DNA of 52,500 bases from NCBI GenBank assembly GCA_963575745.1, contig CAUYUJ010018649.1, forward strand, positions 414,623 to 467,122. The letters run 5' to 3'. Every line of letters begins with the position of its first letter. Positions within the stretch are counted from its first letter, which is position 1. The DNA comes from Prorocentrum cordatum (taxonomy: Eukaryota > Sar > Dinophyceae > Prorocentrales > Prorocentraceae). Both the position numbers and the translations under genes were made by a program. The notes beneath the pieces were generated by a model that saw nothing but the letters and a program-made list of their open reading frames with translations, was not told the DNA's origin and searched no databases. Positions 30,035-40,699 of the stretch are shown here, piece after piece.

Positions 30035-33000
30035 ATGATACCAATTCGCGGGGGGGTGGCACCGCCCTGCGCATGGTGACCGACGCTCGGGCTGGCGATG
30101 GGGCCCAATTCAGCCAAAGGCCTTCTGATGTAGCCTTGCGGGGGCAAAGCATTCGGGCAACATTCCTAGTATGCTGCTTGGTGGCAGCAGCGCGGGCCCG
30201 CTCCTCGGGGCGGCGCGGGGACCGAACCCTAGCAAGAATCATATGGCGCGGCCTGGCGGGGGCAAAGCGCTCGGGCACGCCCCCCTATGATGTGGCTTGG
30301 GCCAGCGCGGGCCTGCCCCTCGGGGGCGTCGGTGCCGAACTCGGGCAGAAGTCCTCTGGCGTGGCCTGGCGCGGAGATGCTGACGCGCCGCTCAAGGCGC
30401 TGGGGCAGATATCGGGCAACGGTCCTCTGATGCGGCCTGACGGGGGCAACGCCATTGGGCAATATCCCTTAACGTGGCCTGGCGGAGCCAACGCTGGCCC
30501 GTTCCTCGGGGGGCGCTGGGGCCGAACTCTGGCAAAAGTCATCGAACGCGGCCTGGCAGGGGCAACGCGCTCGGGCAAAACTCTTCGAATGTTGCCTGGC
30601 GGGGGCAACGCTGACATGCTCTTCGGAGCGGCGCTGGGGTCGAACTGGGGCGCAAATCCTCAGATGTGGCGCGGCGGGGGCATCGCGGGTTTGCCCCGCG
30701 GTGCCGATGGAGCCGAACTCGGGCAAACGTCATCTAAAGCGCCCTGGAGAGGCGTCAAGAGGACCCCAAGAACCCGTTGCCTGACAAAGTCTTGAGATAC
30801 ATGCGCAACTATCTGGCTCAACCTTGGTGGGCGCGAAGCTCCCGAAGCTGGGGCCCAGCGACCGCTGAGAGAGCCCATGGGGGCAGAGTGGCCTCACAGC
30901 GCCCCCCTCCCGAGTCAGGAGCGCAGCGGGCCCCCGTCTCTCACGAATAACGAACGCCGTGCAACGCGGCAACCACTTGCGGCTGGCAACGCTCTGCGCG
31001 CGGCGGCCCGCGGTTCGGGCAAGCCCCGTGGCCGAAATCAAGCAAACTTCATGTAGCGCGGCCTGATGGGAGCAACGCGCTCTGGCAAAAAGCATGCACT
31101 GTGGCCTGGCGGGAGCAACGCGATACTACTCCTGGGGGGGGGGGTCGAACTCGGACAAACGCCCTCTAGCGTGGTCTGATAGGGGCGACGTACTCGGGCA
31201 GACGTCCTCTGATGGCGCCTGGCGGCGGGCGTCGCGGGCTTACTCCTGAGGGCGCCGCTGGAATCGAGCTCGGGCACGCAAGTCCTCCAATGGCGCCTGG
31301 CGGGAGCAACGCGCTCGGGCAACAGTCCTCCGACGTGGCCTGGCGGAAGCAACGCTGGCCGCTGGCCCACCACTCGGGGCGGCGCTGGGGCCGAGCTCGG
31401 ACAAAAGTCCACTGGCGCGGCCTGGCTGGGCAATTCTGACCAGCTGCTCGGGCAGGCGATGGGCCCCAACTCGGGCAGACGTCCTCTGACGTCGTCTGGC
31501 GGGAGCAACGCGCTCGGGCAACGTTCTGCGGCCTGGCTGCGCAAACCAATTTCTCTGTGCGGCAATGGAATCGAGATGGGCCAAAAAAGCCATTGAACGT
31601 GGCATCGCGACAGCAACGTTCTCGGGCAACGCTCCTCTGACGCGGCCTGTCGGCGGCGACGCGGACCCGCGCCTCGGGGCCGTGCTGGCGCCGAATTCCT
31701 GCAACCGTCTTCTGGCGCGGCCTGGCGGTGGCGGCGCGCTCGGACAACACTCCTCGGATGCGACCTGGTGGCATCAAAGCGGGCCTGTCCCTCGGAGATA
31801 CGTTGGTGCCGAACTCGGGCAACAGCCCCATGCTGTAGCCAGGCGGGGCAATGCTGACCTGCTGCTCTGGGCGGCGCTGGGGCCGAACTCTGGCAAACGT
31901 CCTCCAACGTGGCCTGGTGGGGGGGGGGGGGGGGCAGCGCCCTCGGGCGAATATCCGCCCACGTGGCCTGGCGGGGGCAACGCTGATTTATTCCTCGGAA
32001 GGGGTGAGGGGGGGGCGGTGGGGCCGACATCGGGCAAAGTGCATCCAACGTGGCCTGGCTTGGGAAACGAACTCGGGCAACCCTTCTCGAACGTGGCCTG
32101 GCGGGGGGGCAACGCTGGCCTGCTCTTCGGGGCTGCGCTGGAACCGAACCCGATCGCAAATCCCACAATGCGGCTTGGCTGGCCGCGCATCGCCGACGCC
32201 CCGCTCGGCCAGGCGCTGGAGCCGAACCCAAGCAACAATTCATTGGTGGGGCCTGGTGGGGCGCCAAGAGGTCTCCATGGAGCCGTTGCCTGGCAGCGTC
32301 TTGAGATACATGCGCAACTATCTGGCTAAGCCTCGGGATATGCAGAACTCTCCAAGAGGGGCCCCAGCAACCACTTGGATCGCCCAGGAGGAAACTGGAG
32401 GGCTTCACAGCGCCCCCCCTCGAACCAGAAACGCGCGAGGCCCTCCATCTCTCACGAGCAACGAACGCCATGCGACGCGGCAGTCATTTGCGGAGGGCAA
32501 CGCTCTGCGCATGGTGGCCCGCTGTTCGGGCAGGCGGCGGGGCCCAACTCGGGCACACATCCTCCAAGGTGGGTTGGTGGGGGCAATGCGCTCGGGCGAA
32601 ACTCCTGTAATGTGGCCTGGCAGGGGCAGCGCGGACCTACTCCTCGGGGGCGCGCCTGGGTCGAACTCGGGCAAAGTCCTGTAATGTGGCCTGGCAGGGT
32701 CAACGCCCTCTGGCACAACTCCTCGAATGTGGCTTGGCGGGAGCGACGCGACCTAGTCCTCGGGGCGGCGTTTGCGTCGAGCTCGGGCGCAAGTCCTCGC
32801 GCGTGGCCTGATGGGAGCAACGCAAACGCGCACAAGTCCTCCAATGTGACCTGGCGGGAACAACGCTGGCCCAGTCGCTGGGGCAGCGCAGGGGTCGAAC
32901 TCGGGCGAATGTCCTCTGTTGTGGCCTGGCGGGGCAGCGCTGACTTACCACTCGGGCAGGCGATGGGGCCGAACTCAGGCAACGGCCATCCAACGTGGCC

Positions 33001-33205
33001 AGGCGGTAGCAACGCACTCGGGCAAACGTCCTCCAACGTGGCCTGGTGGGAACAGCGCGGGCCCGCTCCTCGGGGAGGCGATGGAGCCGAACCCTGGCAA
33101 AACCCCTCCAACTTGGCCTGGTAGGATCAACGCACTCGGGCAAAACTCCTCGAACGTGGCCAGGCGGGTGGGAGCGCGGACAGATTCCTCGGAGCGGGCG
33201 CGCCG
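30035..33205 (+). repeat. Dimeric satellite array with higher-order repeats
   Basis: The unit is a dimer of about 118 bp. Subunit A, about 43 bp, reads GTCCTCNAACGTGGCCTGGC then GGGAGCAACGCGCTCGGGCA. Subunit B, about 75 bp, starts alike but goes on to GCTGGCCCGCTCCTCGGGGC and GGCGCTGGGGCCGAACTCGG. Two longer blocks end in a shared 'tail': CTTGAGATACATGCGCAACT at about 30793 and 32303, then a spacer with CACAGCGCCCCCC and TCTCTCACGA, then a 'head' GCAACGCTCTGCGC at about 30990 and 32500 (partial head near 30063). Long frames on both strands, such as 31038-32471 minus, follow from the periodicity and I do not call them genes. Confidence 0.85.
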
Positions 33206-34411
33206 ATGCTAGATTTGGCAACGCCAACAGTGACGTGTTTCGCGCTCTGGCCACGCGCGAGCGCGTTCCCTGAGCGGAAACGACAGTTCGAGCTGCCCTT
33301 TGCGCGCGGGAACGCGCGCGGGTGGATCTACGGCAGGCGGGGCGTCGCCGAAGGAGGTGCAGCGCCGCGTGGTGGAGCCGCGCCAGTCGGTCGCACGCGG
33401 GCGTCAGTTTCACCATGGTATTTTTGCGAGGTCGGCAGGAATAGCGGTAGGGCTGCCATAGGGCAAAAAGCGGCGCGGCCCATGTGTCAACGTCGCGCGC
33501 AGCATTTGTGCCGACGACACCGAAGCGGACGCGGCCGCAGCGACGCGGGCGTCCACGCTGCCAATGGCACCTTCAACATGAGCGCACATGCAGAAATGCA
33601 AAGTCCCCAGCGTCGTCGCGCTGCGCGGCGGCACACATGGCGCCGCTTAGTCTCGGCACCCCGTTGGTGCTGTGTTCCAGCGGAAACATTGCGCTCGCGC
33701 GCAGGCGTTCGCGGTAGGCCACTTGCGCCTGAGGCGCGATGCTTTCGAATTGAAGGGCTTGTTCTTGTTTGGGCGCGGCACTGGCACGCCCCGTGGGCCT
33801 CGCAAAAGTTGTTCTCTGCGCGATGATTAAAGATTGTGCGTTCGTAAAGTGGTGCTTACGCGCTGGCTGCAGACGTTGCAACGCCAGCCCTTGGATAGAT
33901 CAGATAGCATATTCTATATGTTGCCAAACAGTGGCGCAAAGGCAGGCTTTATCACATTTTTGTTTGAAGCGAATGGTTGGTGAATGTTGCGCGGGGCTGT
34001 TCGTTGTTGCTGTGAGGCGCTGTACCATGCCCACCCCCCCAACCTCCTTATCAATCGCTTTAGCGGGGTGCAGCGACGGCGGAAAGGCCCAGCTTGATAT
34101 ATCATTCGCCCTCCTGGCTCTTAGAGTCTTAGACCCGCACGTCTAGTGACTAGCGCACTACGTTGGTGCCCCCTTCCGCGGCCTTCTGCCAAAGCGCGCT
34201 CGTCGATGGCGCGCGCTTTCGCAGAATCCGCACGCATTCTTTCAGAAGCAGCCGCGTGGGCGCGCCCCCGCCGAAGGACATCAGGGCCCCCCCAAGACGC
34301 CGCGAGGTCGAGACGGCCCCAAGAGCCCCTGCAGGATCCCACACTGGCCCCGCCGTTGGCCCAAGAGGACTTGAGAATGCCCCAAGATGGCAGCAAGGAG
34401 CCCGACAACGT
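33206..34411. other. No convincing gene; GC-rich flank of the satellite
   Basis: 33240-33800 resembles 26800-29700 in its GCGC-rich composition. 33880-34010 is AT-richer. 34290-34410 has the GCCCCAAGA theme seen at 240-340. Confidence 0.4.
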
Positions 34412-34665
34412 TTAAACGGACCAGGGCGTCCAACGACTGCTTCCAACATTGACCCGAGGCGCCCCAGCGACGGTTGAGAATCCGGCCTCAAATGGCCAGT
34501 TGACGGCCAAAAGGTATCCACATTGGCATTTCCAAAAGGCAGGGTTTGCGGAGGAGGTCGCCGAAGGCGTCTTCGATATTTCACACGTCGACTGTATCAA
34601 AGAAGTGACGGGTCTAAACATTATTATTCATCCTCCTCCTCCGTTCTGCCACCTCCCATCGCTCT

Positions 34666-37600
34666 TCATTCTTCCTCCCCTCCCTCCTCTATCCTCTCTC
34701 CATTCTTCCCTCCTCGTTCCCCCCTCTCCTCCCCCTCCCCCTCCTGTTGCCTCCCTCCCTTCGCCTCTGCTTCGTGTTCCGCTCCCTCCTCATCGTGTTT
34801 ATCATCACCTTCATTACCATCGTCCTTCTTCCCCTCAACTCCTAAAGCCTGGATCAAAATGGGCATCGCGTGCCCGTCCTTGGACTCGCCGAGCTGCGGC
34901 GGCAGCGCCGCGGCAGTCGTGGCCTGGTACGCGGGCACGAACGGGTTCAGCGACAGGTCGGCCAAGTGCACGACCTTGACCCTGTCCAGCACATCGGCGA
35001 GAGGCTGGCGGTCATCAGGATATATATCATCGAGGTCAGTCCCAATGAACGCCATGAAAAAATCACCGTCCAAGACCTTCTGCTTGCAAGTGCGCACCAG
35101 CATCTTCAACATGTTGTGGACTCCGAGCCCGAAGGAGCGCAACCGCTTGCCGCCTGGACAATGGTGGATGCAGCGGCCTGCCGTGAGACACTCCCTGAGC
35201 TTCTTCTCATCTTTGGCCTCCTTCGGGCACTTGTCGCAATCCCTGTGGCAAATCATGAAATGCCGCCTGCGAGACTCAGCATCAATAAGTCGACATGTGG
35301 AGCGACCGTTGGAATCCCTTCGATGCAACATGCAAGCGAGGGCGTTCGATGCACGACTGATCGTATCTGGTGCGTAAAGGAACTCCTGGTTGTCGGCTGG
35401 GCTCGGAGATGGTACCAGGTGTCGTGCAATAAATGGAGCTCCCTGCAGCCTTGCAGTCACAGACGCCAAGCGGTCCTTGCCCTCGGTCTCGATGAACTTG
35501 GTAACTGACATGCGCTCATCCTCTCGTTTCTTGGACGTGTGTTCGCTCAAAGTCTTCTTCGCCATCTTCGCCAGGTGCTCTCCATCCTGCCACGAACGGC
35601 TCCTGGCGACAACGGAGTCCGCAATGGCCAGCGATGCATCCCTCTGAAATTCATCACGTTGTATGTCACGCAGTAAGGCTTCGCACATATCATGCTTCTG
35701 TGATCTAGCTGCCGCCCTCTCCACATCCCTGACAGTGGGCCCGAAGCTTCGGCCGTTGGGAGTCTCGGAATGCTTCTGCGTGCCCTCTGCGCCGAGCCTC
35801 CTGAAGTACTCGCGTTCCTCGTCGGTGATGGCCCTGTACTGGGCGGCAAGCGCATGGAAGTCCCTGACCTGGCCACGGCCTGTGGAAGAAGTGTAAGCCC
35901 GCCATGCCCCACCACCTCCACGACGACGACCAGGCTCTGCAACAACTCGAGAGGCTTCGTGAAGAGGCACGTTTGGCATGTAGATCTCACGCTGGATCGG
36001 TAGCGCCCTCTCTCGCCTCCGAAGTCGTTTCAACAAGAAATCGCTGGATGTATCTAGGAAGCTCGCCATGTCAGTCACCGATCTTGACCTGAGAATCTGC
36101 CGTATAGAAGCGTGGAGCGCCTCGATCCTCACGATGCTTGGGACGTGCAGTAAAGCCAAGAGCACCAGCCGAGCCCTTGTACTCGGAGACTTCAAATCTG
36201 GATTCGCATTCCGAAACTCTCTCCAGAAAGGGTCCGCGATGCAGTCGGGCTCGTGGATCATCTCGTCTGCTATGGTTGGATCGCTTATGAGCAAGAACGC
36301 GCGATAGGGGTAACGCCTGTGCAGAGCAGCAATCTCGCACTCGGCCTTGGCACCAGCTCGAGACATGGTCTTGAATACATACGCATTGATCAACTCAGTG
36401 CAGTGCTTACCCTCAATGGTTCGCCACATGATCGATGAATTGTACAGGAACTTCAGCTTATTGAAGAAAGTCTGTTCCACAGACCCCTTGGCACACACAA
36501 CGATACGATATGTCCTCCGAGCTTGAGCAGCCTCCGCACCAACTCCGAGGCGAAGCGCCTCAGCTTCAACCGCTCTCTGGCGTTCCTCCCAAGCATCACC
36601 GCCGAGGAAATCGAACTCCCTGAACATCTCCATGATTGGGACCATGACGATCCGCATGACGTCCAAGTGATGCAGAAACTCGGTATTCGCGAAGACCATA
36701 GCACGCCTTCGATGTTCAGAGTTTACACGCTCCTGGGCTTCGTGGGCGTTCACCTCCACCACCACGCGTTCGGCATCGTCTGGACGTTGTGGCTGCGCAT
36801 CCTCGTGGCCGAGGGGCGGGCCACCGTCGCCAGCACCATCTGCGCCAGGATCAGCAAAGGCATCCCCTGGGGCGTCGCAAAGGGCAAGAACTGGCTGATC
36901 TCCAGGGACTCCAGGGGCAGCGAACGGACCTGCAGAAGCAGCTGCGGTCCGCTTCCTCTTCTGGTCGCCGTCCACTTCCGATACCCACCTCCTGAACGTG
37001 CTCGAGAAAAGGCCGTGGCAATGCTCCAGCAATCCGATTTGGTCGAGACTGACCTCTTTGCCGAACCACCTGTTCCGAGAGAACTTCTTGAACGTGGGTG
37101 GGCACACCGCGAAGCACAAGCCAGCGACAATGCGATCAGTCCAGAGCTTCGCTTGGGCATCATCCCGCGGCAACGCAGGCGCGTAGATGACGATGCGAGC
37201 CTTGTCCGTCCAATCGCCGTTGGGTAACATTCTCAACACCACAAGTCGTTGAACTAGGTTGTGGCCAGACCTCCCGTACATAGCTACAACGCGTCGCACA
37301 TGCAAGCCGTATTCCGTTGGAGGCTCCCCAGTAGTGAATTGCACCATCGAACGAATCTGCAACTTCAAGCATCTTCTGAAATGGCTCATGGACCCCGCCA
37401 TCTGCGTAGCCAGCGCGGTCCTGATCATGCCCGTGACGAGCCATTCACACGCCGAACACGCCTTGCCAAACACGAGCGCTGTGAGATGGGCGTGGCAGTC
37501 CAAGTGCAAGTGTTGCCAGCCAGGATTGTCACATCGAATTCCACGCTCGGCGGCTCCATTCGCGGCCCCTCGGTCCGTGACAGATCCGCGGGTACGCTGA

Positions 37601-38667
37601 CCGTACTCCGTGCACATGTGAGATGTCGTCCAGATCTGCCTGAGCCCTTGGCGAGTTGTCTCCCCAGTTACTCGGTCGAACACTTGGAGATTTGACAGTG
37701 CTTTCCCCGTGAACATGATGAATCGAACGGCCCCCTGGTCCTCGATCGATGCCAATGCTCCCCAAACACTTTCGACTTGGAACAGCTTCGCGGGGCCAGA
37801 CTCCGAGAACCGAATGACGCCATCGCTCCAGTTCCACAAGGATGACTGCTGAAAACCACGAAACATTTCCTCATTTTGAAGTTCCTCGATCCTGTCCCTC
37901 AACCGCACTGGCATCGGAGTCTCGTCGTACATGTCGACTTCGCACAAGTGTAATGCTGAAAACTGTGGTGAACGAATCAGTGCCCGATCGAAGCTAAGCC
38001 TACTCGAAACATCTAGATCCCAACAAATCTGCGCAAGAAGAGTCCTGTGCCTGGATGCCGTAACAGGGTGCATGGACGAGTCGTGGGCCAGAACTTCTAA
38101 ATGCCTCTGGGCGGTACTTATATCATATCTCAGAAGGTTTCTCGCAAGGTGCGCAGACTTCGGATCCAGACGCGTCCCAGGTGTCAACGCAAGACCGACA
38201 AACTGCTCCAAGTGTTGGCACACGGGGCTGGGGAGAAACTCGATGTAGCGGATTCGTAACATGGTTTCCAAATCATATGGCACATCTGGGACATCTGCTG
38301 GCACTTGTACGACGTCGGCGTAATGCATGACCAGCTGTGCTGGGTCGTCCTGAGAGACTGGCTGCTGCGCTGCAAGGCTAGACCTGGTGGTTTGGAGAGG
38401 CCTTCTTGGCGGTCGGCCACGAGTATCCCGCGCGGCTGACACCATCGGCCTGGCATGTGCAAGGTCTGCCAACTCGAGATCCAGTGGGCGAGGACTGCGA
38501 GCATCTCGGGGCGGCTCCGACTCCGCTGGCGCCGTGCCGAGTTCATCTTGAATGAAATCGTCCAGTTCATCATGCATCAAATCGTCCAGTTCATCCTGAA
38601 TCAAATCGTCCAGTTCACCACGAGAAAAGTCCAATTCATCCTCAATCAAATCATCAAGTTCGTTCAT
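34666..38667 (-). CDS. 1333-residue protein, possible RNase H-fold transposase relative
   Basis: An uninterrupted minus-strand frame. ATG at 38667 is nine bases after an in-frame TGA and follows a CATCTCAG acceptor-like site, so the start is well supported. Residues 1-43 are five near-repeats of ELDDLIQD. The middle has VFDRVTG (D331), VTDRGAANGAAER (D365, N370, E374) and LDCHAHLTAL (C391, H394), in the order seen in hAT-like RNase H-fold transposases, where an aspartate strand is followed by a Cys-x2-His turn. A final catalytic acid is not evident. Residues 1140-1170 have six cysteines spaced C-x3-C-x2-C-x12-C-x5-C-x3-C, a likely zinc site. The last 70 residues are Glu/Gly/Lys-rich from a GA-rich tract. 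By analogy with the gene at 20146 that tract may be an intron: a CAG|GCTTTA donor at 34849 could join 34591, ending in TAA at 34412. The intact frame means a recent element or a retained host gene. Confidence 0.75.
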   Translation of the reverse strand: MNELDDLIEDELDFSRGELDDLIQDELDDLMHDELDDFIQDELGTAPAESEPPRDARSPRPLDLELADLAHARPMVSAARDTRGRPPRRPLQTTRSSLAAQQPVSQDDPAQLVMHYADVVQVPADVPDVPYDLETMLRIRYIEFLPSPVCQHLEQFVGLALTPGTRLDPKSAHLARNLLRYDISTAQRHLEVLAHDSSMHPVTASRHRTLLAQICWDLDVSSRLSFDRALIRSPQFSALHLCEVDMYDETPMPVRLRDRIEELQNEEMFRGFQQSSLWNWSDGVIRFSESGPAKLFQVESVWGALASIEDQGAVRFIMFTGKALSNLQVFDRVTGETTRQGLRQIWTTSHMCTEYGQRTRGSVTDRGAANGAAERGIRCDNPGWQHLHLDCHAHLTALVFGKACSACEWLVTGMIRTALATQMAGSMSHFRRCLKLQIRSMVQFTTGEPPTEYGLHVRRVVAMYGRSGHNLVQRLVVLRMLPNGDWTDKARIVIYAPALPRDDAQAKLWTDRIVAGLCFAVCPPTFKKFSRNRWFGKEVSLDQIGLLEHCHGLFSSTFRRWVSEVDGDQKRKRTAAASAGPFAAPGVPGDQPVLALCDAPGDAFADPGADGAGDGGPPLGHEDAQPQRPDDAERVVVEVNAHEAQERVNSEHRRRAMVFANTEFLHHLDVMRIVMVPIMEMFREFDFLGGDAWEERQRAVEAEALRLGVGAEAAQARRTYRIVVCAKGSVEQTFFNKLKFLYNSSIMWRTIEGKHCTELINAYVFKTMSRAGAKAECEIAALHRRYPYRAFLLISDPTIADEMIHEPDCIADPFWREFRNANPDLKSPSTRARLVLLALLHVPSIVRIEALHASIRQILRSRSVTDMASFLDTSSDFLLKRLRRRERALPIQREIYMPNVPLHEASRVVAEPGRRRGGGGAWRAYTSSTGRGQVRDFHALAAQYRAITDEEREYFRRLGAEGTQKHSETPNGRSFGPTVRDVERAAARSQKHDMCEALLRDIQRDEFQRDASLAIADSVVARSRSWQDGEHLAKMAKKTLSEHTSKKREDERMSVTKFIETEGKDRLASVTARLQGAPFIARHLVPSPSPADNQEFLYAPDTISRASNALACMLHRRDSNGRSTCRLIDAESRRRHFMICHRDCDKCPKEAKDEKKLRECLTAGRCIHHCPGGKRLRSFGLGVHNMLKMLVRTCKQKVLDGDFFMAFIGTDLDDIYPDDRQPLADVLDRVKVVHLADLSLNPFVPAYQATTAAALPPQLGESKDGHAMPILIQALGVEGKKDDGNEGDDKHDEEGAEHEAEAKGGRQQEGEGEERGERGGKNGERIEEGGEEE
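38553..38667 (-). repeat. 24-bp coding minisatellite
   Basis: Encodes the N-terminal ELDDLIQD repeats of the 1333-residue protein. The plus-strand units read ATCAAATCGTCCAGTTCATC and close variants. Confidence 0.8.
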
Positions 38668-38689
38668 CGAACATCATCTTCCTGAGATG

Positions 38690-39230
38690 AACGGGCTGGA
38701 CCCAAAGGGCTGCGGCACACACACACACACACGCACACGTTTCTGGGATATCATTTGGGGCAAGTATCTTACTTTGGGGGGCCTTGAGCGTGACTGTTAT
38801 CTTTTGGGGGCTTTTCGAGATCTCAGACAGATGGCCTTCTCATTGGGCCCAATACCTGAGTTATCTCACATGTGTTGTGGGTTGTTGACGTCGCGACCTG
38901 CTTCAAGTCAATCGGACCACCCTCACCTATCTACAAGCAAAACGATACATCATATTGATTTCAACGGCATTAGGCCAATCATTTTTTGACTCAACCCTCG
39001 GACCAAAAAAACAGCGATTCTTCGCCCGTGAAAAAAACGACTCCCGAGCAATCCCCAGAGCAAAAAAACAGTGGTTGCATGACCTCCACCCCAAAGCTCC
39101 TGAAGGGCATTTTCATTTAAATCCCCTGTAAGGGGACAGGCAGACTACAGCTCTCCTCGTCTTCCCTCCAGCTCCTCCCCTCTCCCCTATCCCGCTCCCC
39201 CCTGCCTCCAACCACCTCCACCTAGCTCCT
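38690..39230. other. No gene seen; possible 5' flank and a truncated MITE
   Basis: Upstream of the 1333-codon gene on its strand. It contains a short (CA)n at 38715-38740 and, at 39117-39149, AATCCCCTGTAAGGGGACAG, which matches the right end of family C. Confidence 0.45.
39117..39149. repeat. Truncated right end of MITE family C
   Basis: Only the terminal ATCCCCCTGTAGGGGGACAG-like end (with changes) and GGCAGACT remain. The left part is absent. Confidence 0.45.
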
Positions 39231-39244
39231 TGATCCGTTCCCCC

Positions 39245-39670
39245 TCCGCCTCCTCCTCCTCCTCCTCCTCCTTCTGCTCCTCCTTTTCCTCCTCCTCCTC
39301 CTCCTCCTCCTCCTCCTCCTCCTCCTCTTCCTCCTCCTCCTCCGCGTCCGACCTATCGCTCATTCACCACCTCCCGCCGATCTCCTTCGCTCCTCCACGT
39401 CCTCCTCGTCCTCGTCCTCGTCCACCTCTTCCTCCTCCTCCTGTTCCTCCTGCTCCTCCTCCTCCTCCTCCTCCTCTTCCTCCTCATCCTCATCCTCCTC
39501 CTCCTCCGCTTCCTCCTCCTCATCCGCCTCCGCCTCCCTCTTCCTCCTCCTCCTCCCTCTTCTCCTCCTCCTCCTCTTCCGCCTCCTCATCCTCCTCATC
39601 CTCTTCCTCCTCCTCCTCCGCTTCCTCCTCCTCCTCCTCATCCGCCTCCGCCTCCGCCTCTCCTCATCCT
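39245..39670. repeat. CCT/TCC polypyrimidine tract
   Basis: About 425 bp made almost wholly of TCC and CTC triplets with sporadic A or G. One strand is nearly pure pyrimidine. It gives Ser-, Pro- and Arg/Glu-rich shadow frames only. Confidence 0.95.
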
Positions 39671-39714
39671 TCTCCTCCTCCTGAGGGCGGTGTCCGCCAA
39701 TATCGGGACGGACG

Positions 39715-39880
39715 ACAGGGGGGGGATGTAGAATTGTAAAAGGTAGGGCTCGCAAATCACCCTGCGCAGCTGGCTCCTGCGGCGCTTCCGGGGGCGGGAG
39801 GCGCCACGTGTCGAGGGAAGCGCCTGGCCGGCGGAGCCCAGACCAACTGCACGCAGCAGCTTCCGTTCCCCCCCCCCTCC
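39715..39880. repeat. Family F element, diverged copy
   Basis: Keeps the GGGGGGATGTAG start, CTTCCGGGGGCGGGAGGCG, CCACGTGTCGAGG and ACTGCACGCAGCAGCTTCCG landmarks of the copies at 42226 and 45654, with many changes. It directly precedes a family C element. Confidence 0.5.
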
Positions 39881-39899
39881 CCTACGGTCGGACCTGGGC

Positions 39900-40087
39900 T
39901 TAAGTGGGGCCTGTCCCCCTACTGGGGGATTTTCGACGAAAAAATAAAGATACTGCAAAAATACTCCAACAATGTGGAAAACAAAAGAAATAGTCCCCAG
40001 ACTATGTTTGGACTATTTCTTGACCATGGTTGGGGTAGTGTTATTTTTCGTCGAAAACTCCCCTGCAGTGGGACAGGCCCGACTTAA
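39900..40087. mobile_element. MITE-like element family C, copy 2, with exact 8-bp duplication
   Basis: Starts TTAAGTGGGGCCTGTCCCCC and ends with the complement of TTAAGTCGGGCCTGTCCCAC. ACCTGGGC lies outside both ends (39892-39899 and 40088-40095). Interior AGTCCCCAGACTATGTTTGG is shared with the copy at 44120. Confidence 0.92.
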
Positions 40088-40101
40088 ACCTGGGCCAGAA
40101 T

Positions 40102-40257
40102 AACATCCTTGAAGAACATGAGACCCTCCGTCGGCCAAACACACACAGAACATCCAAGGGTACCCTCCCCAGGATGCACCAGAGCAGCCAACAAACACGA
40201 AGAACACCAGGGCATCCTCCCCGAACCGACCTCGATATTATGCCTCGTCCGACTGTG
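40102..40257. repeat. Dispersed repeat family J, copy 2
   Basis: Matches 16698-16857 at about three quarters of positions by eye. It starts 15 bp after the end of a family C element. Confidence 0.6.
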
Positions 40258-40699
40258 TCCCTCCTCTCTTCCCCGACCCGACAATATCGGCAACGAGGAA
40301 CTTCGAGGTTCAAAGTTCGATGAGAGTTTGGCAGTTTTGTCGCCCTTGACGCGCCTCTCGGGGGATCTTCGCTTTTCGTCGCTGCGGCCGCCGATGTTTG
40401 ATCACTTGGGTCCTTCCTGAGCCCGTTCGGCGTCTGAGCGCCCATTGGACCGCCGATTGGTGCCAGCATGGAACCCATTCGGCCGCGGAGCGGGCCAGAC
40501 CGCCGGCCTGCTGGGATGGAAACCGTTCGGCTGCCCGCTCGGCGGCCGAGTGCGCTCGGACGCAGAACGGGCTCAGAGGGGAATCCTGCGGATTGCAAGG
40601 AGGAGACGGACGGGGACGAGGACCAAGACTTCCGACGGCGTGTCTTGTTTCAACCCGCGACCCAGGAAATCTCGACCCCCTCATCTTTGGACGCCCGAA

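Noticed and set aside
29281-30795. 504-codon plus-strand frame
   Set aside because: It crosses GC-rich sequence, a CCACC low-complexity stretch and the satellite. It has no domain, and its composition changes with the DNA underneath.
31038-32471. 477-codon minus-strand frame with repeated peptides across the satellite
   Set aside because: Open frames exist on both strands of the array and the peptide repeats follow the DNA period, so nothing favours one frame as coding.
30035-33205. CRISPR array
   Set aside because: Repeats are diverged, adjacent and dimeric without unique spacers, there are no cas genes, and the genome is eukaryotic.
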